NCBI GenBank assembly: GCA_902798105.1
Contig: CADBVG010000023.1
Span: 1 to 51,081 of the forward strand
From: an uncultured Eubacteriales bacterium
GTDB lineage: Bacteria; Bacillota; Clostridia; Christensenellales; Aristaeellaceae
Direction of reading: 5' to 3'
DNA: 51,081 nucleotides
Part shown: piece after piece, positions 16,165 to 28,693 of the stretch
How the letters are laid out: each line of letters opens with the position of its first letter
Position numbering within the stretch: position 1 is the first letter of the stretch
The notes under the pieces: model-generated
What the model was told of the DNA's origin: nothing
Database searches by the model: none
The model's input: only the letters and a program-made list of their open reading frames with translations
Made by a program: the position numbers and the translations under genes

Positions 16165-18264
16165 TTATTCATAGTAACCAAACTGTGTCAATCGTTTCCG
16201 GCAAAGATTACGTTCTTCCTCTGTGAATAGAGGCGCAAACTCAGGTTTTAACACAATGGCTTCAACGGAAATATCGAGCCGTTGGTGCTCCCAAAGCGTC
16301 GTAAAGCCATCTGTTCCGCCGGGCTTGGCAATCAGTTTTTTTGCTGTAGCAAGGCCACCTTGCTCCGAAATCATTTGAAGAAAACGGGTTGCGTTGTAGC
16401 CGCATTCACGTTTTGCCTTTAGATAACCCTCTTTCATTGCGCGATCGAATTGACGAATCAAGTTCTGAGTTGCGGTTGGGGGTTCGACAGGATCAGAGTT
16501 ATGAGACATTTCAGAGGACTGGGTAGTGAAGGTGTCCGCTGGTTCCATATGCCATATGGCTTGTGCGCGTTCAGCCAGCCATGCAGCCCTTTTGAGGATG
16601 TCTTCTTCTGTCCATGCGCTTTTTTGTAGCGCGTCGTGTACAGTGATCAGACCGGCAGCGCAAATATCGAGGCCGGGTTTGTTTGTGCCTTTGCCGGACT
16701 TTTTGGTTTGCCAGTTGCTGTCGCGTATGGAGGCGTTAAGGGATTGAGGGATAATTGCCAGGTTACCGAGGGTAAGCAGCAGCGAATCACGCTTTTCCGC
16801 CTCTGTACTTGTTCCGCAGGGTGGCCAGTTGTTACGCCATTTCTTGGGCATCAGGTGCTCGAGGCTGTAGTTATTGAAGCCCAGCAGTACAGTGGATGTA
16901 TTTGAGGGCCTTATGCGACTTTCAATCAGATAGATAATGCCTTTGGACTGAAGATTTACCAGTTTGGACGTCCTGAAACCATTGTACAATTCTTCCTTAT
17001 CGGGAATATAGGTTGTAGCTTCATTTGTAGCGGTAAGGCGCGATAAGAGGGTGCTGCTGTCCAAAACCTTATTCAGCATTAGTGAAGTAAACAGATTGTT
17101 GTAGTTCTTTGTCGAAGCGTGAACGACAATACGACGCATGACATAGCTTTCCAGTAGTGCATACATCTTATTTAGTTCAGTTTCGTCTGCGATATTTTTA
17201 GCAATGTAAAGTACATAGGGTATCAGCGTAGTATTCTTCAAACCAAAGATGATAACGTTCAGACGCTCGATTCCATAAGCCGCAGGGATATTCATATCGC
17301 AGTATTCAGGCCTGAAGCACTGCATATAACAATAGGCATAGTCCTTCAGGTAACGCAAGACATGGCTTTTATCGCCGTTGCAATAGGTGTTGATGAAGTG
17401 CTGATAGGATTGGGCGAGTTTGTCTACCCGGGCATACATCAGTTTATCTTCGTTGGTAATGCTGTATCGTCTGTCTTGTATGAATAATTGGAAGAAGGAA
17501 TCAAAAAAGATATCGATCATGGCGCGTTTGGTACGACCAACCTCGATTTGCTGATCCCAATATGCTTTGGTCTCTTCGTCTTTTTCGAATACAGAGACCC
17601 ACTTTTCTTCGTATTCCGCGACGGTATCCCGATTGAAAAAATAATTTTTCAAAAGCTCGGATGTGGTGAGGTTGACACCGAGGGAGTTAATTGTATCGAA
17701 GATTTGCTGCTCATCTTCGTCTGCATTCAGGTCAATGAGCACAAATTGTGCGTAGGAACGAATAACCATGATATTCAATCGGGAAGCATCGATGTTACGC
17801 ACGAAATAATTAAATGCTTCGATGATTCTGGATTGTGGTGCAGGGCTTGACAACTCTACAGCTTCACTGGTGGACATAACTCGTTCAAAAGCCTCGATAT
17901 CATTTTTGCCGTGTCGCAGGGCGATTTCTTGACCGTTGATTCTAAACTGTATGTCGAAAAAGATGCTTTGGCCCTGTTTCAGGCATAGTACTTTCAGAAA
18001 AATAAGGAAGGTTGTCAACCGTTGTTGTCCATCAACGACAGCTTTCCGCTGGCTGAATTGGTCTTCGTCTCCAGGGCGTTTGCCCTCTTTGAGGATGATA
18101 GATCCCAAAAAATGAGGCTTGCGTGTCTTGGAGACATATTCCATATCTTCAAGGAATCGGTTCCATAGGTCATCTCGCCAAACGTATTGACGCTGGAAGA
18201 AAGGTACCTCAACGAGGGTGGAATTGTTGAAGATATCTGTGATCTGTGCTTTACGTGCGTCCAT
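16165..18264 (-). CDS. DUF262 / DUF1524 (GmrSD-like) protein, candidate restriction endonuclease
   Basis: Protein of 699 residues. The N-terminal DUF262 domain (ParB/Srx-like NTPase) has the motif VDGQQRLTT (about residue 78). The C-terminal half has an HNH-type DUF1524 segment, YSLEHLMPKKWRNNW. A last domain of about 100 residues (EGYLKAKRECGYNATRFLQM.. to the end) is one often appended to defence proteins. GmrSD enzymes cut DNA with glucosylated hydroxymethylcytosine, so a phage-defence role is likely but not shown. Base composition is clearly more AT-rich than the neighbours, suggesting transfer. The ATG at 18264, seven bases after GGAGG, is preferred to the TTG at 18270. Confidence 0.85.
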   Translation of the reverse strand: MDARKAQITDIFNNSTLVEVPFFQRQYVWRDDLWNRFLEDMEYVSKTRKPHFLGSIILKEGKRPGDEDQFSQRKAVVDGQQRLTTFLIFLKVLCLKQGQSIFFDIQFRINGQEIALRHGKNDIEAFERVMSTSEAVELSSPAPQSRIIEAFNYFVRNIDASRLNIMVIRSYAQFVLIDLNADEDEQQIFDTINSLGVNLTTSELLKNYFFNRDTVAEYEEKWVSVFEKDEETKAYWDQQIEVGRTKRAMIDIFFDSFFQLFIQDRRYSITNEDKLMYARVDKLAQSYQHFINTYCNGDKSHVLRYLKDYAYCYMQCFRPEYCDMNIPAAYGIERLNVIIFGLKNTTLIPYVLYIAKNIADETELNKMYALLESYVMRRIVVHASTKNYNNLFTSLMLNKVLDSSTLLSRLTATNEATTYIPDKEELYNGFRTSKLVNLQSKGIIYLIESRIRPSNTSTVLLGFNNYSLEHLMPKKWRNNWPPCGTSTEAEKRDSLLLTLGNLAIIPQSLNASIRDSNWQTKKSGKGTNKPGLDICAAGLITVHDALQKSAWTEEDILKRAAWLAERAQAIWHMEPADTFTTQSSEMSHNSDPVEPPTATQNLIRQFDRAMKEGYLKAKRECGYNATRFLQMISEQGGLATAKKLIAKPGGTDGFTTLWEHQRLDISVEAIVLKPEFAPLFTEEERNLCRKRLTQFGYYE

Positions 18265-18385
18265 AGCCAAGCCTCCACGATTCTGCCGTATTATTCAGAT
18301 GCTTCCAAGATGCTTTTGATTATTCAAAGTATAACATAGAACGCATGTGTAATCAATTCACATGCGCTCTTTAGTGAAGATATTT

Positions 18386-18697
18386 TTATGACAGAAACAG
18401 CGCCCGCATGTAGTCCTGGAGGGTATGCAGCACGCGCACCACTTCGACTTTCTGGCCGTCGTACAGATAGAAAACGCGGTAGCTCTCGCAGACCAGGAAG
18501 CGGTATTCCGTATGGACGGCCAGTATGGCGTCCAGGGGCTTGCCCCGCTCCGGCATGGTTTGAAGGCCTTGCATGGCCTGCTTCAGCTGGGCCATGACGC
18601 GCAGGGCGGCGTCCGGGTTGGACAGTTCGTTTTGGATGTAGTCGCGGATGTGGGTCATGTCGTTGCGCGCCAGCCGGGAGACAATCACTTCCGCCAT
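18386..18697 (-). CDS. ParE/RelE-family toxin
   Basis: Protein of 103 residues with the ParE/RelE fold pattern. It has an N-terminal beta strand and helices (VIVSRLARNDMTHIRDYI), PERGKPLDAI in the middle, then YRFLVCESYRVFYLYDGQKVEVVRVLHTLQD, which matches the conserved Arg-Tyr-Arg-Val-hydrophobic core. These toxins cleave ribosome-bound mRNA (RelE) or poison gyrase (ParE); the sequence suits ParE slightly better. It starts two bases after the antitoxin stop (TGA GC ATG), so the two genes are coupled. Confidence 0.9.
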   Translation of the reverse strand: MAEVIVSRLARNDMTHIRDYIQNELSNPDAALRVMAQLKQAMQGLQTMPERGKPLDAILAVHTEYRFLVCESYRVFYLYDGQKVEVVRVLHTLQDYMRALFLS

Positions 18698-18699
18698 GC

Positions 18700-18945
18700 T
18701 CAGACCCCCAGCCCCTCAAAGGCCTCGTCGATGGACAGGCCGCCGTCCTTGCGCAGCGATTCCACGCCCTTTGAGAGCTCCGCCAGCAGCTTGATGGTCG
18801 CCTGTTGTTTCTCGTAGTCGGCGATGCTTTGAACGACGTATCGACCGCGTCCGTTCCTGGTGAGGTAGACCGGGGAACCACCGTCGCAGCGGCTCAACAC
18901 TTCACCGTAGTTTTTCAGGTCGGAAACCGGCAGAATGCTCGGCAT
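18700..18945 (-). CDS. Phd/YefM-family antitoxin
   Basis: Protein of 81 residues beginning MPSILPVSDLKNYGEVLSRC, the Phd/YefM N-terminal DNA-binding fold, then VYLTRNGRGRYVVQSIADYE and an acidic C-terminal tail that would wrap the toxin. It normally neutralises the toxin encoded next to it and represses the operon. GGAGGT lies seven bases before this ATG; an ATG at 18963 is upstream of that site and is not used. Confidence 0.9.
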   Translation of the reverse strand: MPSILPVSDLKNYGEVLSRCDGGSPVYLTRNGRGRYVVQSIADYEKQQATIKLLAELSKGVESLRKDGGLSIDEAFEGLGV

Positions 18946-19045
18946 GGGAAACACCTCCTGCATTTAGTATACCAGAATTATTCCCGGAATTCAACGATAA
19001 ATATTGGGGTGCTGTCAGCGCCCCAATAATGAAAGTATACAAATA

Positions 19046-19774
19046 TTATTCCTCTGTCCTCAGCCGCGCCAGTACGCTGACCCGACCATCGGGCAGGGTG
19101 CCTTTGATGTCCAGGGCGCTGCCGTCGCGGCGCTGCTGGAAGCGCAGGGTGTCGCCCTCGTGGGCGGAGGTGAGGAAAATCACGTCCATCTGTTTCACGT
19201 TCAGCGCCTTCCACGCCTTCAGCGGGAAGGCGTTCATGATGGCGCGGACGTAGGCCACGTTGTTCATGTGGCGGGCCATGTCGATGTCGGTATTCGTCAC
19301 CAGGTGGTGGGCGAAGGGCGGGTCAGCAAATTGGCTGCTGATCCTGGCAAAGGGTTCGGGACAAGCGACTGCATCCGGGTACTCCAGGTCCGACGGCAAT
19401 ATGTCTGCCAGGGACCGGGGCTTGCCGTCCTGCACGCTGACGATGGCCCACTCCGTCAGGCCCTGGGCCAGCACCGCGCCGCCTTTGCGGATCTCGTAGT
19501 GGCGGTTGCAGCGCATCTCCCCGGGGGCCTCCGGCCAGGTGACCACCTCCACCGTGTCCAGCAGCAGGGGCGGGTCGATGAAGCGCACCCGGGCCTTCAC
19601 GGTGATCCAGAACAGGCCCCTTTGCATCAGGAAATCCCAGCCCACGCCCATGGCTCCTGCCGCCTCGGTGGCGGTGTCCATGAACAGGTCGAAGGTGCGG
19701 TCGAGGCTCAGACGCCCCCAGGCGTCCACCTGGCTGGGGAGGATGGTGACGGTTTTGGTGTAGATGGGGTTCAT
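19046..19774 (-). CDS. Acyl-ACP thioesterase (FatA/FatB-like)
   Basis: Protein of 242 residues with two hot-dog domains. Domain 1 (about 1-130) has the helix RLSLDRTFDLFMDTATEAAG. Domain 2 (about 145-240) has the family motif TNTDIDMARHMNNVAYV, containing the conserved Asp, His and Asn residues. It releases free fatty acid from acyl-ACP in the cytosol. GGAGGT lies just upstream of the ATG. It is downstream of the PFOR gene on the same strand with about 70 bp between. Confidence 0.87.
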   Translation of the reverse strand: MNPIYTKTVTILPSQVDAWGRLSLDRTFDLFMDTATEAAGAMGVGWDFLMQRGLFWITVKARVRFIDPPLLLDTVEVVTWPEAPGEMRCNRHYEIRKGGAVLAQGLTEWAIVSVQDGKPRSLADILPSDLEYPDAVACPEPFARISSQFADPPFAHHLVTNTDIDMARHMNNVAYVRAIMNAFPLKAWKALNVKQMDVIFLTSAHEGDTLRFQQRRDGSALDIKGTLPDGRVSVLARLRTEE

Positions 19775-19845
19775 GGGGAGACCTCCGTGGATGTGGATTT
19801 TGGCTGTGTATACTGGCTACAGGGGGGAGACGGCGGGTGTTTGAG

Positions 19846-23346
<3,501 letters not shown>

Positions 23347-23386
23347 GGGAGGGACCTCCTTGTTCTGTGTGGCGTGAATGGACAGT

Positions 23387-23824
23387 TTATTCAAGGCGTT
23401 GGACAAACGCGGTTTTTTCCGCGCTGTTATAGCCCGCATGTTCATAAAACCTCAGAGTCGCATCCTCGCGCGACCCTGCAAGCAGCATGATTTTATAGCA
23501 ATGTTCTCTTTCTGCGAGCGCTTTTGCGTAGTCAAGGCAGGCCGTCGCATGGCCCATGCCGCGGTAATCGCTGTGTGTGACCACGTTTTCAATGAGGGCA
23601 TAGGGCCGGATGCCTCTCGTCAAGTTGGGGATGATTACACAGGCGCAGGAGGAAACCATCCTTCCATCGACGATATTGACGATGATGTGGTGGTTCTTAT
23701 CCTGTGTGATCGCTTCCCAAGTGCGCTTCAGGTGTTCTGACCACTCCGGCATGTTTTTTTCGTGGAGATGCGTATAAAGGGCCAATAAAGCATTCAATTC
23801 CGTGCGCTCGATTTCCCTGACCAT
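23387..23824 (-). CDS. GNAT-family N-acetyltransferase
   Basis: Protein of 145 residues with the acetyl-CoA-binding motif ALIENVVTHSDYRGMGHAT (V strand plus R/Q-x-x-G-x-G/A loop) and a C-terminal ATLRFYEHAGY. The acceptor, an amine on a small molecule or protein, is unknown. GGAGA precedes the ATG. It sits 40 bp from genes on both sides on the same strand, so it may belong to the transcript running from 28578 to 19846. Confidence 0.88.
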   Translation of the reverse strand: MVREIERTELNALLALYTHLHEKNMPEWSEHLKRTWEAITQDKNHHIIVNIVDGRMVSSCACVIIPNLTRGIRPYALIENVVTHSDYRGMGHATACLDYAKALAEREHCYKIMLLAGSREDATLRFYEHAGYNSAEKTAFVQRLE

Positions 23825-23864
23825 GCTTTCATCTCCGTAAATGCCGTTTTGCCGGGGAAGGCTG

Positions 23865-24665
23865 TCATATACCGAACAATTCCTGGGCGTTGTCCCAGAA
23901 TAGCCTCCGGTATTCCTCGTCCGTCAAATCCAGCTTCAATAAAAAACCGATTTCCTCCGGTTGCCGCCACATGGGGTAGTCAGTGCCGAAGAGGACGCGC
24001 TTTGCCCCGTAGGCGCGGATGATTTCGCGCATGCGCCCGGACGAAAGCCACCGGCTGCACGACGATGAGTCCACCATGAAGTTGGGAAAGTCCGGCAGGA
24101 CGCGCGCGGCCTCGTCCCACACGCTCCAGCCCCCCAGGTGGGCGCCGATCAGCTTCAGATTGGGGAAGGCGCGAAGGACATTCGCCACCCGGTTCGGATT
24201 GGAATAGTCGAAGCGGAAATCCCCGGTATGCATCAGCACCGGCAGGCCGACGGCCTCGCACAGCTCGTAGATGGCCATGGCCCGGGGGCTGTCGGCGGGA
24301 AAGCGCTGGATGTCCGGATGGAGCTTCACACCCCGCAGGCCCAGCGATATCAGGTTGCGCACGTCGGCCTCCTGATCCTGCGAATCCGGGTGCAGCGCGC
24401 CGAAGCCCACGAAGGCTCCGCCGCTGTTCTCCGTCTCCCGGGCGATGAAGCCGTTTATGGACGCCACCTGATGGGGCGTGGTGGCTACAGAATGGACCAG
24501 GAAGCGGGAGATGCCCGCTTCCCGGCCCGTCTCCAGCAGCGTTTGCGCCGTGCCGTCCCGGGGCTTCACGGGCAGGCCGTCGTAGAACGCATCCACCCCC
24601 GCCACCGCGCGGGGCGCGATGTCCAAGGGGTAGATGTGGCAGTGGGCGTCGAAGATTTGGTACAT
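23865..24665 (-). CDS. Amidohydrolase-2 family TIM-barrel protein
   Basis: Protein of 266 residues of the amidohydrolase_2 family (Pfam-type relatives include decarboxylases and lactonases). Metal-site residues are visible: DAHCHIYP (His8 and His10), VLMHTGDFRF, GAHLGGW and the final Asp in LFGTDYPMW. It is likely a metal-dependent hydrolase or decarboxylase on a small carboxylic acid. The start lies six bases after the stop of the ligase fusion gene, so it is translationally coupled and probably acts on that pathway's substrate or product. The substrate is unknown. Confidence 0.85.
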   Translation of the reverse strand: MYQIFDAHCHIYPLDIAPRAVAGVDAFYDGLPVKPRDGTAQTLLETGREAGISRFLVHSVATTPHQVASINGFIARETENSGGAFVGFGALHPDSQDQEADVRNLISLGLRGVKLHPDIQRFPADSPRAMAIYELCEAVGLPVLMHTGDFRFDYSNPNRVANVLRAFPNLKLIGAHLGGWSVWDEAARVLPDFPNFMVDSSSCSRWLSSGRMREIIRAYGAKRVLFGTDYPMWRQPEEIGFLLKLDLTDEEYRRLFWDNAQELFGI

Positions 24666-24671
24666 ATCGAA

Positions 24672-27167
24672 TTACGCGGTCTCGATCGCCGCGTCCTTCT
24701 GCAATCCAAGCCGTTCCACGGCCTGCTCGCGCATCTTGTACTTCTGGATCTTGCCGGCGTCGTTCATCGGGAAGGAATCCACGAAGTCGATGTACTTGGG
24801 CACCTTGTGCTTGGCCATGTGGTCCAGCACGTACTGCTTCATCTCCTCCACGGTCATGCTCTCGCCCTCCTTGAGGATGATGCAGGCCATGATTTCCTCG
24901 CCCATGGCCTTGTCGGGCACGCCGATGACCTGCACGTCGGAGACCTTCGGGTGGGTGTAGATGAACTCCTCGATCTCCTTGGGGTAGATGTTCTCGCCGC
25001 CGCGGATGATCATGTCCTTCAATCGCCCGGTGATGCGGTAGTTGCCCTCGGGGGTGCGGCAGGCCAGGTCGCCGGTGTGCAGCCAGCCATCCTTATCGAT
25101 CGCCGACGCGGTGGCCTTGGGCATCTTGTAGTAGCCCTTCATGATGTTGTAGCCCCGGGCCACGAATTCGCCGATCACCTCGTCTGGGCAGTCCTCGCCG
25201 GTCTCCGGGTCTACGATCTTGCACTCGATCTCCGGGAAGGCGCTGCCCACGGTGGCCACGCGCACCTCCAGCGGGTCGGTGGTGCGGCTCATGGTGCAGC
25301 CGGGGGAGGCCTCGGTCTGGCCGTAGACGATGACGATCTCCGGCATGTGCATCTTCTCCACCACGTCCCGCATCACGGCGATGGGGCAGGGGCTGCCGGC
25401 CATGATGCCGGTGCGCATGTGGCTGAAGTCCGTCTTTTCAAAGTCCGGGTGGCCCAGCATGGCGATGAACATCGTGGGCACGCCGTGGAAGGCGGTGATG
25501 TGCTCGTTGTGGATGCAGGCCAGGGACGACTTCGGGCTGAAATAGGGCAGGGGCAGTATCGTTCCGCCGTGGGTCATGGTGGCGGTCATGGCCAGCACCA
25601 TGCCGAAGCAGTGGAACATGGGCACCTGGATCATCATCCGGTCGGCGGTGGACAGGTCCATGCCGTCGCCGATCATCTTGCCGTCGTTGACGATGTTGTA
25701 GTGGGTCAGCATCACGCCCTTGGGGAAGCCCGTGGTGCCGGAGGTGTACTGCATGTTGCACACGTCGTTCACGTCCACGGCGGCGGCCATGCGGCGGATC
25801 TCCTGGATGGGGGTGCGGGGGGCGTACTCCAGCGATTCCTCCCAGGTCATGGCCCCGGGCATCCGGAAGCCCACGGTGATCACGTTGCGCAGGAAGGGCA
25901 GCCGGCGGGCGTGCAGCGGCTGGCCCGGGCTATTTTGGGAAAGCTCGGGGCAGAGCTCGTTCATGATCTGCCGGTAATTGGAATCCCGGTAGCCCTCGAT
26001 CATCACCAGGGTGTGGGTGTCTGACTGGCGCAGCAGGTACTCCGCCTCGTGGATCTTGTAGGCGGTGTTCATCGTCACCAGCACCGCGCCGATCTTCGTG
26101 GTGGCCCAGAAGGTCAAAAACCACTGGGGCACGTTGGTGGCCCAGATGGTCACCTTGCTGCCGGCCCGCACGCCCAGGGAAACCAGGGCGCGGGCGAACT
26201 CGTCCACGTCGTCCCTAAACTGGCTGTAGGTGCGGGTGTAGTCCAGCGTGGTGAAGCGGATGGCCTGCTGGTCGGGGAAGTTTTCCACCATCGTGTCCAG
26301 CACCTGGGGGAAGGTCTTGTCGATCAGGGTCTCCTTCTTCCAGACGTATTTGCCGGTGTGGCGGTTGTTCCAGTACAGGTGCTTGCGGTTCAGCCGGGTG
26401 CCCTCGAAGCGGGACATGCAGCTGGCGAAGTGGGTCAGCAGGATCTCGATGTCCGAGAGGCCGTCGATCCAGTCCGGGTTCCACTGCAGGGAGATGAAGC
26501 CGTCGTAGTTGACCGAGCGCAGGGCGTTCATCAGCTCGCCTATGGGCAGGCTGCCCTCGCTCACCAGCTCGGGCACGTAGATATCGCCCTCCCGGCGGAA
26601 GTCGTGGATGTGCACATGGCGCACATAGGCCCCCAGGTTGGTGATGGTGGCCTCGGCGTCCTCGCCGAAGACGCAGGTGGAGTGCATGTTCCACAGCGCC
26701 GCCAGCCGGTCGTCAGCAAAGCGGTTCAGCAAATCGCGCAGCCGGGCGGTGTCGGCGTAGACGCCGGTGGTTTCGATCAAAAGCGTCACGGGGGCGTCGC
26801 CCACCACGGCCAGCAGGTTCGTCATGCGCTCCACGCAGGCGGCCTGACTGTCGCAATCGGTGTGCACGCCTACGTAGGGGATGCCCAGGTTAACCGCCAC
26901 CTGCACGCACTCGGCAAGCTCTGCGGCGAAGCCCTGGTCGGTGAAGTCGCCCACGCTGTCCACGCAGGGCAGCGACAGGCCCCGGTTGGTCAGTCCCCGC
27001 CTTGTGGCGGCGGCCAGCTCGGGGTTGGTGGGGCTGTCCTTGCCGGCGAAGGCGGGGCCGTTCACGTCGAACAGCTCAATGCCCGCCAGCTTCGCGTCCA
27101 TGGCCGCGGCAATGGCCTCGGCCCAGGTGAGGGATTTCCAGTATTGTAGAGAGAAGGATAGTTTCAT
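24672..27167 (-). CDS. Fusion: sugar-isomerase-like TIM barrel + acyl-CoA synthetase
   Basis: 831-residue two-enzyme chain. Residues 1 to about 250 are an AP-endonuclease-2/xylose-isomerase-like barrel, with candidate metal ligands Glu131 (LIETTG), His162 (NMHSTC) and His186/His188 (VHIHDF); the last usual Glu is Gln228 in SLQWNPDW. Residues about 265-831 are an AMP-binding acyl-CoA synthetase with P-loop YTSGTTGFPKGV (474-485), YGQTEAS (615-621), GRLKDMIIRGGENIYP (714-729) and C-terminal Lys806 (DAGKIQKYKM). It should activate a carboxylate with ATP and CoA. It overlaps translation signals of the LeuA-like gene (GGAGG inside that gene's last codons). The partner barrel reaction is unknown. 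Confidence 0.85.
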   Translation of the reverse strand: MKLSFSLQYWKSLTWAEAIAAAMDAKLAGIELFDVNGPAFAGKDSPTNPELAAATRRGLTNRGLSLPCVDSVGDFTDQGFAAELAECVQVAVNLGIPYVGVHTDCDSQAACVERMTNLLAVVGDAPVTLLIETTGVYADTARLRDLLNRFADDRLAALWNMHSTCVFGEDAEATITNLGAYVRHVHIHDFRREGDIYVPELVSEGSLPIGELMNALRSVNYDGFISLQWNPDWIDGLSDIEILLTHFASCMSRFEGTRLNRKHLYWNNRHTGKYVWKKETLIDKTFPQVLDTMVENFPDQQAIRFTTLDYTRTYSQFRDDVDEFARALVSLGVRAGSKVTIWATNVPQWFLTFWATTKIGAVLVTMNTAYKIHEAEYLLRQSDTHTLVMIEGYRDSNYRQIMNELCPELSQNSPGQPLHARRLPFLRNVITVGFRMPGAMTWEESLEYAPRTPIQEIRRMAAAVDVNDVCNMQYTSGTTGFPKGVMLTHYNIVNDGKMIGDGMDLSTADRMMIQVPMFHCFGMVLAMTATMTHGGTILPLPYFSPKSSLACIHNEHITAFHGVPTMFIAMLGHPDFEKTDFSHMRTGIMAGSPCPIAVMRDVVEKMHMPEIVIVYGQTEASPGCTMSRTTDPLEVRVATVGSAFPEIECKIVDPETGEDCPDEVIGEFVARGYNIMKGYYKMPKATASAIDKDGWLHTGDLACRTPEGNYRITGRLKDMIIRGGENIYPKEIEEFIYTHPKVSDVQVIGVPDKAMGEEIMACIILKEGESMTVEEMKQYVLDHMAKHKVPKYIDFVDSFPMNDAGKIQKYKMREQAVERLGLQKDAAIETA

Positions 27168-27168
27168 A

Positions 27169-28578
27169 TTATGCCTCCTCGTACACGATCTTGTTCAGCG
27201 CGCTGATATATGCCCGGATGGACGCGCCGATGATGTCGGTGGAGATGCCGTTGCCGGAGTAGACCCTTCCGTTGGCCCGCAGCTTCACCAGGGCGCTGCC
27301 CATGGCGTCGCGGCCCTCGGTGACGGTCTGGATCTGGAAGTCGTCCAGCTCGTAGTGATGGCCGATGATCTGCTCGATGGCAAGGAAGGCGGCGTCGATG
27401 GGGCCGTCGCCCACGCCCACGCCCCGCAGCTTCTCCTCGCCCCGGCCCAGCAGTATGTTGGCGGTGGCGGTGATCACGTTGCCGCTGTTGATGACGTAGC
27501 TTTCGATGTGGTAGGTGCTGGGCACCTGCAGCGCGGTGCTGGCGATGATGGCGTCAAGCTCCCGGGTGCCCACGAAGTGCTTGCGCTTGGCTACGCGCGT
27601 GAAGGCCTCGTAGACCTTGGCGTTGTCCTCGTCGGAAAGGTCGTAGCCCAGCTGGCGCACAACCTTGATGACCTCGCCGATATCGTCGCCCTCGCCCAGG
27701 GTGACCCCGGCGGTATCGCCTACGGCCACGTTGCCCAACGGGGACTGGCCCTCATCCCTGGGCTGGAGCATCCGCTCCAGCTGGCCCACCACCCGGTTCA
27801 GCTCGGTGGTGCGCAGGCCGCAGGCGATGTCCATGGACGCGCCCTTGACCGCCACCAGCCGCGCCAGCTGCTGGAGGGTGGGGTAGCCCGCCGCCACGGC
27901 GGCGCACTTTACGCCCGCGACGCCCTTGGCGATGGCCGCCGCCGCGCAGGCCGCGCCCATGCTCATCTCGTCGCTGGGCTGCACCAGCAGCTCCGCCCCG
28001 CTGAGGGCGGGCACGCCGGCCTGCACGGACGCCACGAACGCGGCGAACTCGTCTGGCAGCAGCACCCCGGCGGTGTCGCACAGCGTCACGCGGGTCGCGC
28101 CGCACTCCAGCGCCGCGGCGATGGCCTGGCACAGGAAGTCCTTTTCGGCGCGGGTGGCATCCACGGCGGTGAATTCCACGCTTTCACACAGCCCGCGGGC
28201 GGCCTTCACCTGGGCGCGCACGGCCTCCAGCATGGCCGGGGCCTTCTTGTGACAGGTGTATTCCATCAACGCCGGGGACAGGGGGGCCAGCAGATTCAGC
28301 CTGGGCTGCTTCGCGCCGCGGATGCTCTCCCAGGTGGCCGCCACGTCGCCGCCGGCGACGTTCACCCCTGCGATCAGCGGAGAGGCCACCATGGCCGCGA
28401 TGGTCTTGCCGGCCAGCTGGTCAGCCTTGCCGCCATCGATGGGGGCCAGCTCGATGCCGTCCACCTTCAGCCGGTCCAGGCTCCGGGCGATCTCCAGCTT
28501 TTCCTTGAAGGTCAGCGTCCCCTCCCGCAGGGTGGGCAGCAAGGCCAGCGTCATGTCAATCAGTTTGATGGTTTTCAT
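27169..28578 (-). CDS. LeuA-like protein with regulatory domain but no metal site
   Basis: 469 residues resembling 2-isopropylmalate/citramalate synthase. The catalytic barrel (about 1-260) starts IKLIDMTL, but the RDGEQ motif is replaced by LLPTLREG. The His-x-His-Asn-Asp metal motif reads Q200-P-S-D-E204, and GERAGNA is AAGYPTL, so both metal His are gone. The linker and LeuA dimer/leucine-binding domain (about 345-469) are well kept, with VGVGDGPIDAAFLAI. It is therefore probably not a normal aldol-type synthase and may be a regulatory or altered enzyme. A leucine-type T-box precedes it, and the ligase fusion follows with 1 bp between stop and start. Confidence 0.85.
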   Translation of the reverse strand: MKTIKLIDMTLALLPTLREGTLTFKEKLEIARSLDRLKVDGIELAPIDGGKADQLAGKTIAAMVASPLIAGVNVAGGDVAATWESIRGAKQPRLNLLAPLSPALMEYTCHKKAPAMLEAVRAQVKAARGLCESVEFTAVDATRAEKDFLCQAIAAALECGATRVTLCDTAGVLLPDEFAAFVASVQAGVPALSGAELLVQPSDEMSMGAACAAAAIAKGVAGVKCAAVAAGYPTLQQLARLVAVKGASMDIACGLRTTELNRVVGQLERMLQPRDEGQSPLGNVAVGDTAGVTLGEGDDIGEVIKVVRQLGYDLSDEDNAKVYEAFTRVAKRKHFVGTRELDAIIASTALQVPSTYHIESYVINSGNVITATANILLGRGEEKLRGVGVGDGPIDAAFLAIEQIIGHHYELDDFQIQTVTEGRDAMGSALVKLRANGRVYSGNGISTDIIGASIRAYISALNKIVYEEA

Positions 28579-28646
28579 CGTGTCACTCCTTATTTGGCGC
28601 GTCGTTTGGTGCTCTTATTGTCGGTATGGGGGTAGGCACGGGCCTG

Positions 28647-28693
28647 AAAAAACGCCCCGAAAGCTCAAACGCGAGGTTTGTGCTCTCGGGACG
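28647..28693 (-). terminator. T-box regulatory terminator of the LeuA-like operon
   Basis: On the minus strand, a stem of 18 bases (CGTCCCGAGAGCACAAAC with GTTTGAGCTTTCGGGGCG) has a 5-base loop and is followed by six T. It lies after the T-box core and 69 bp before the gene. Confidence 0.9.
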
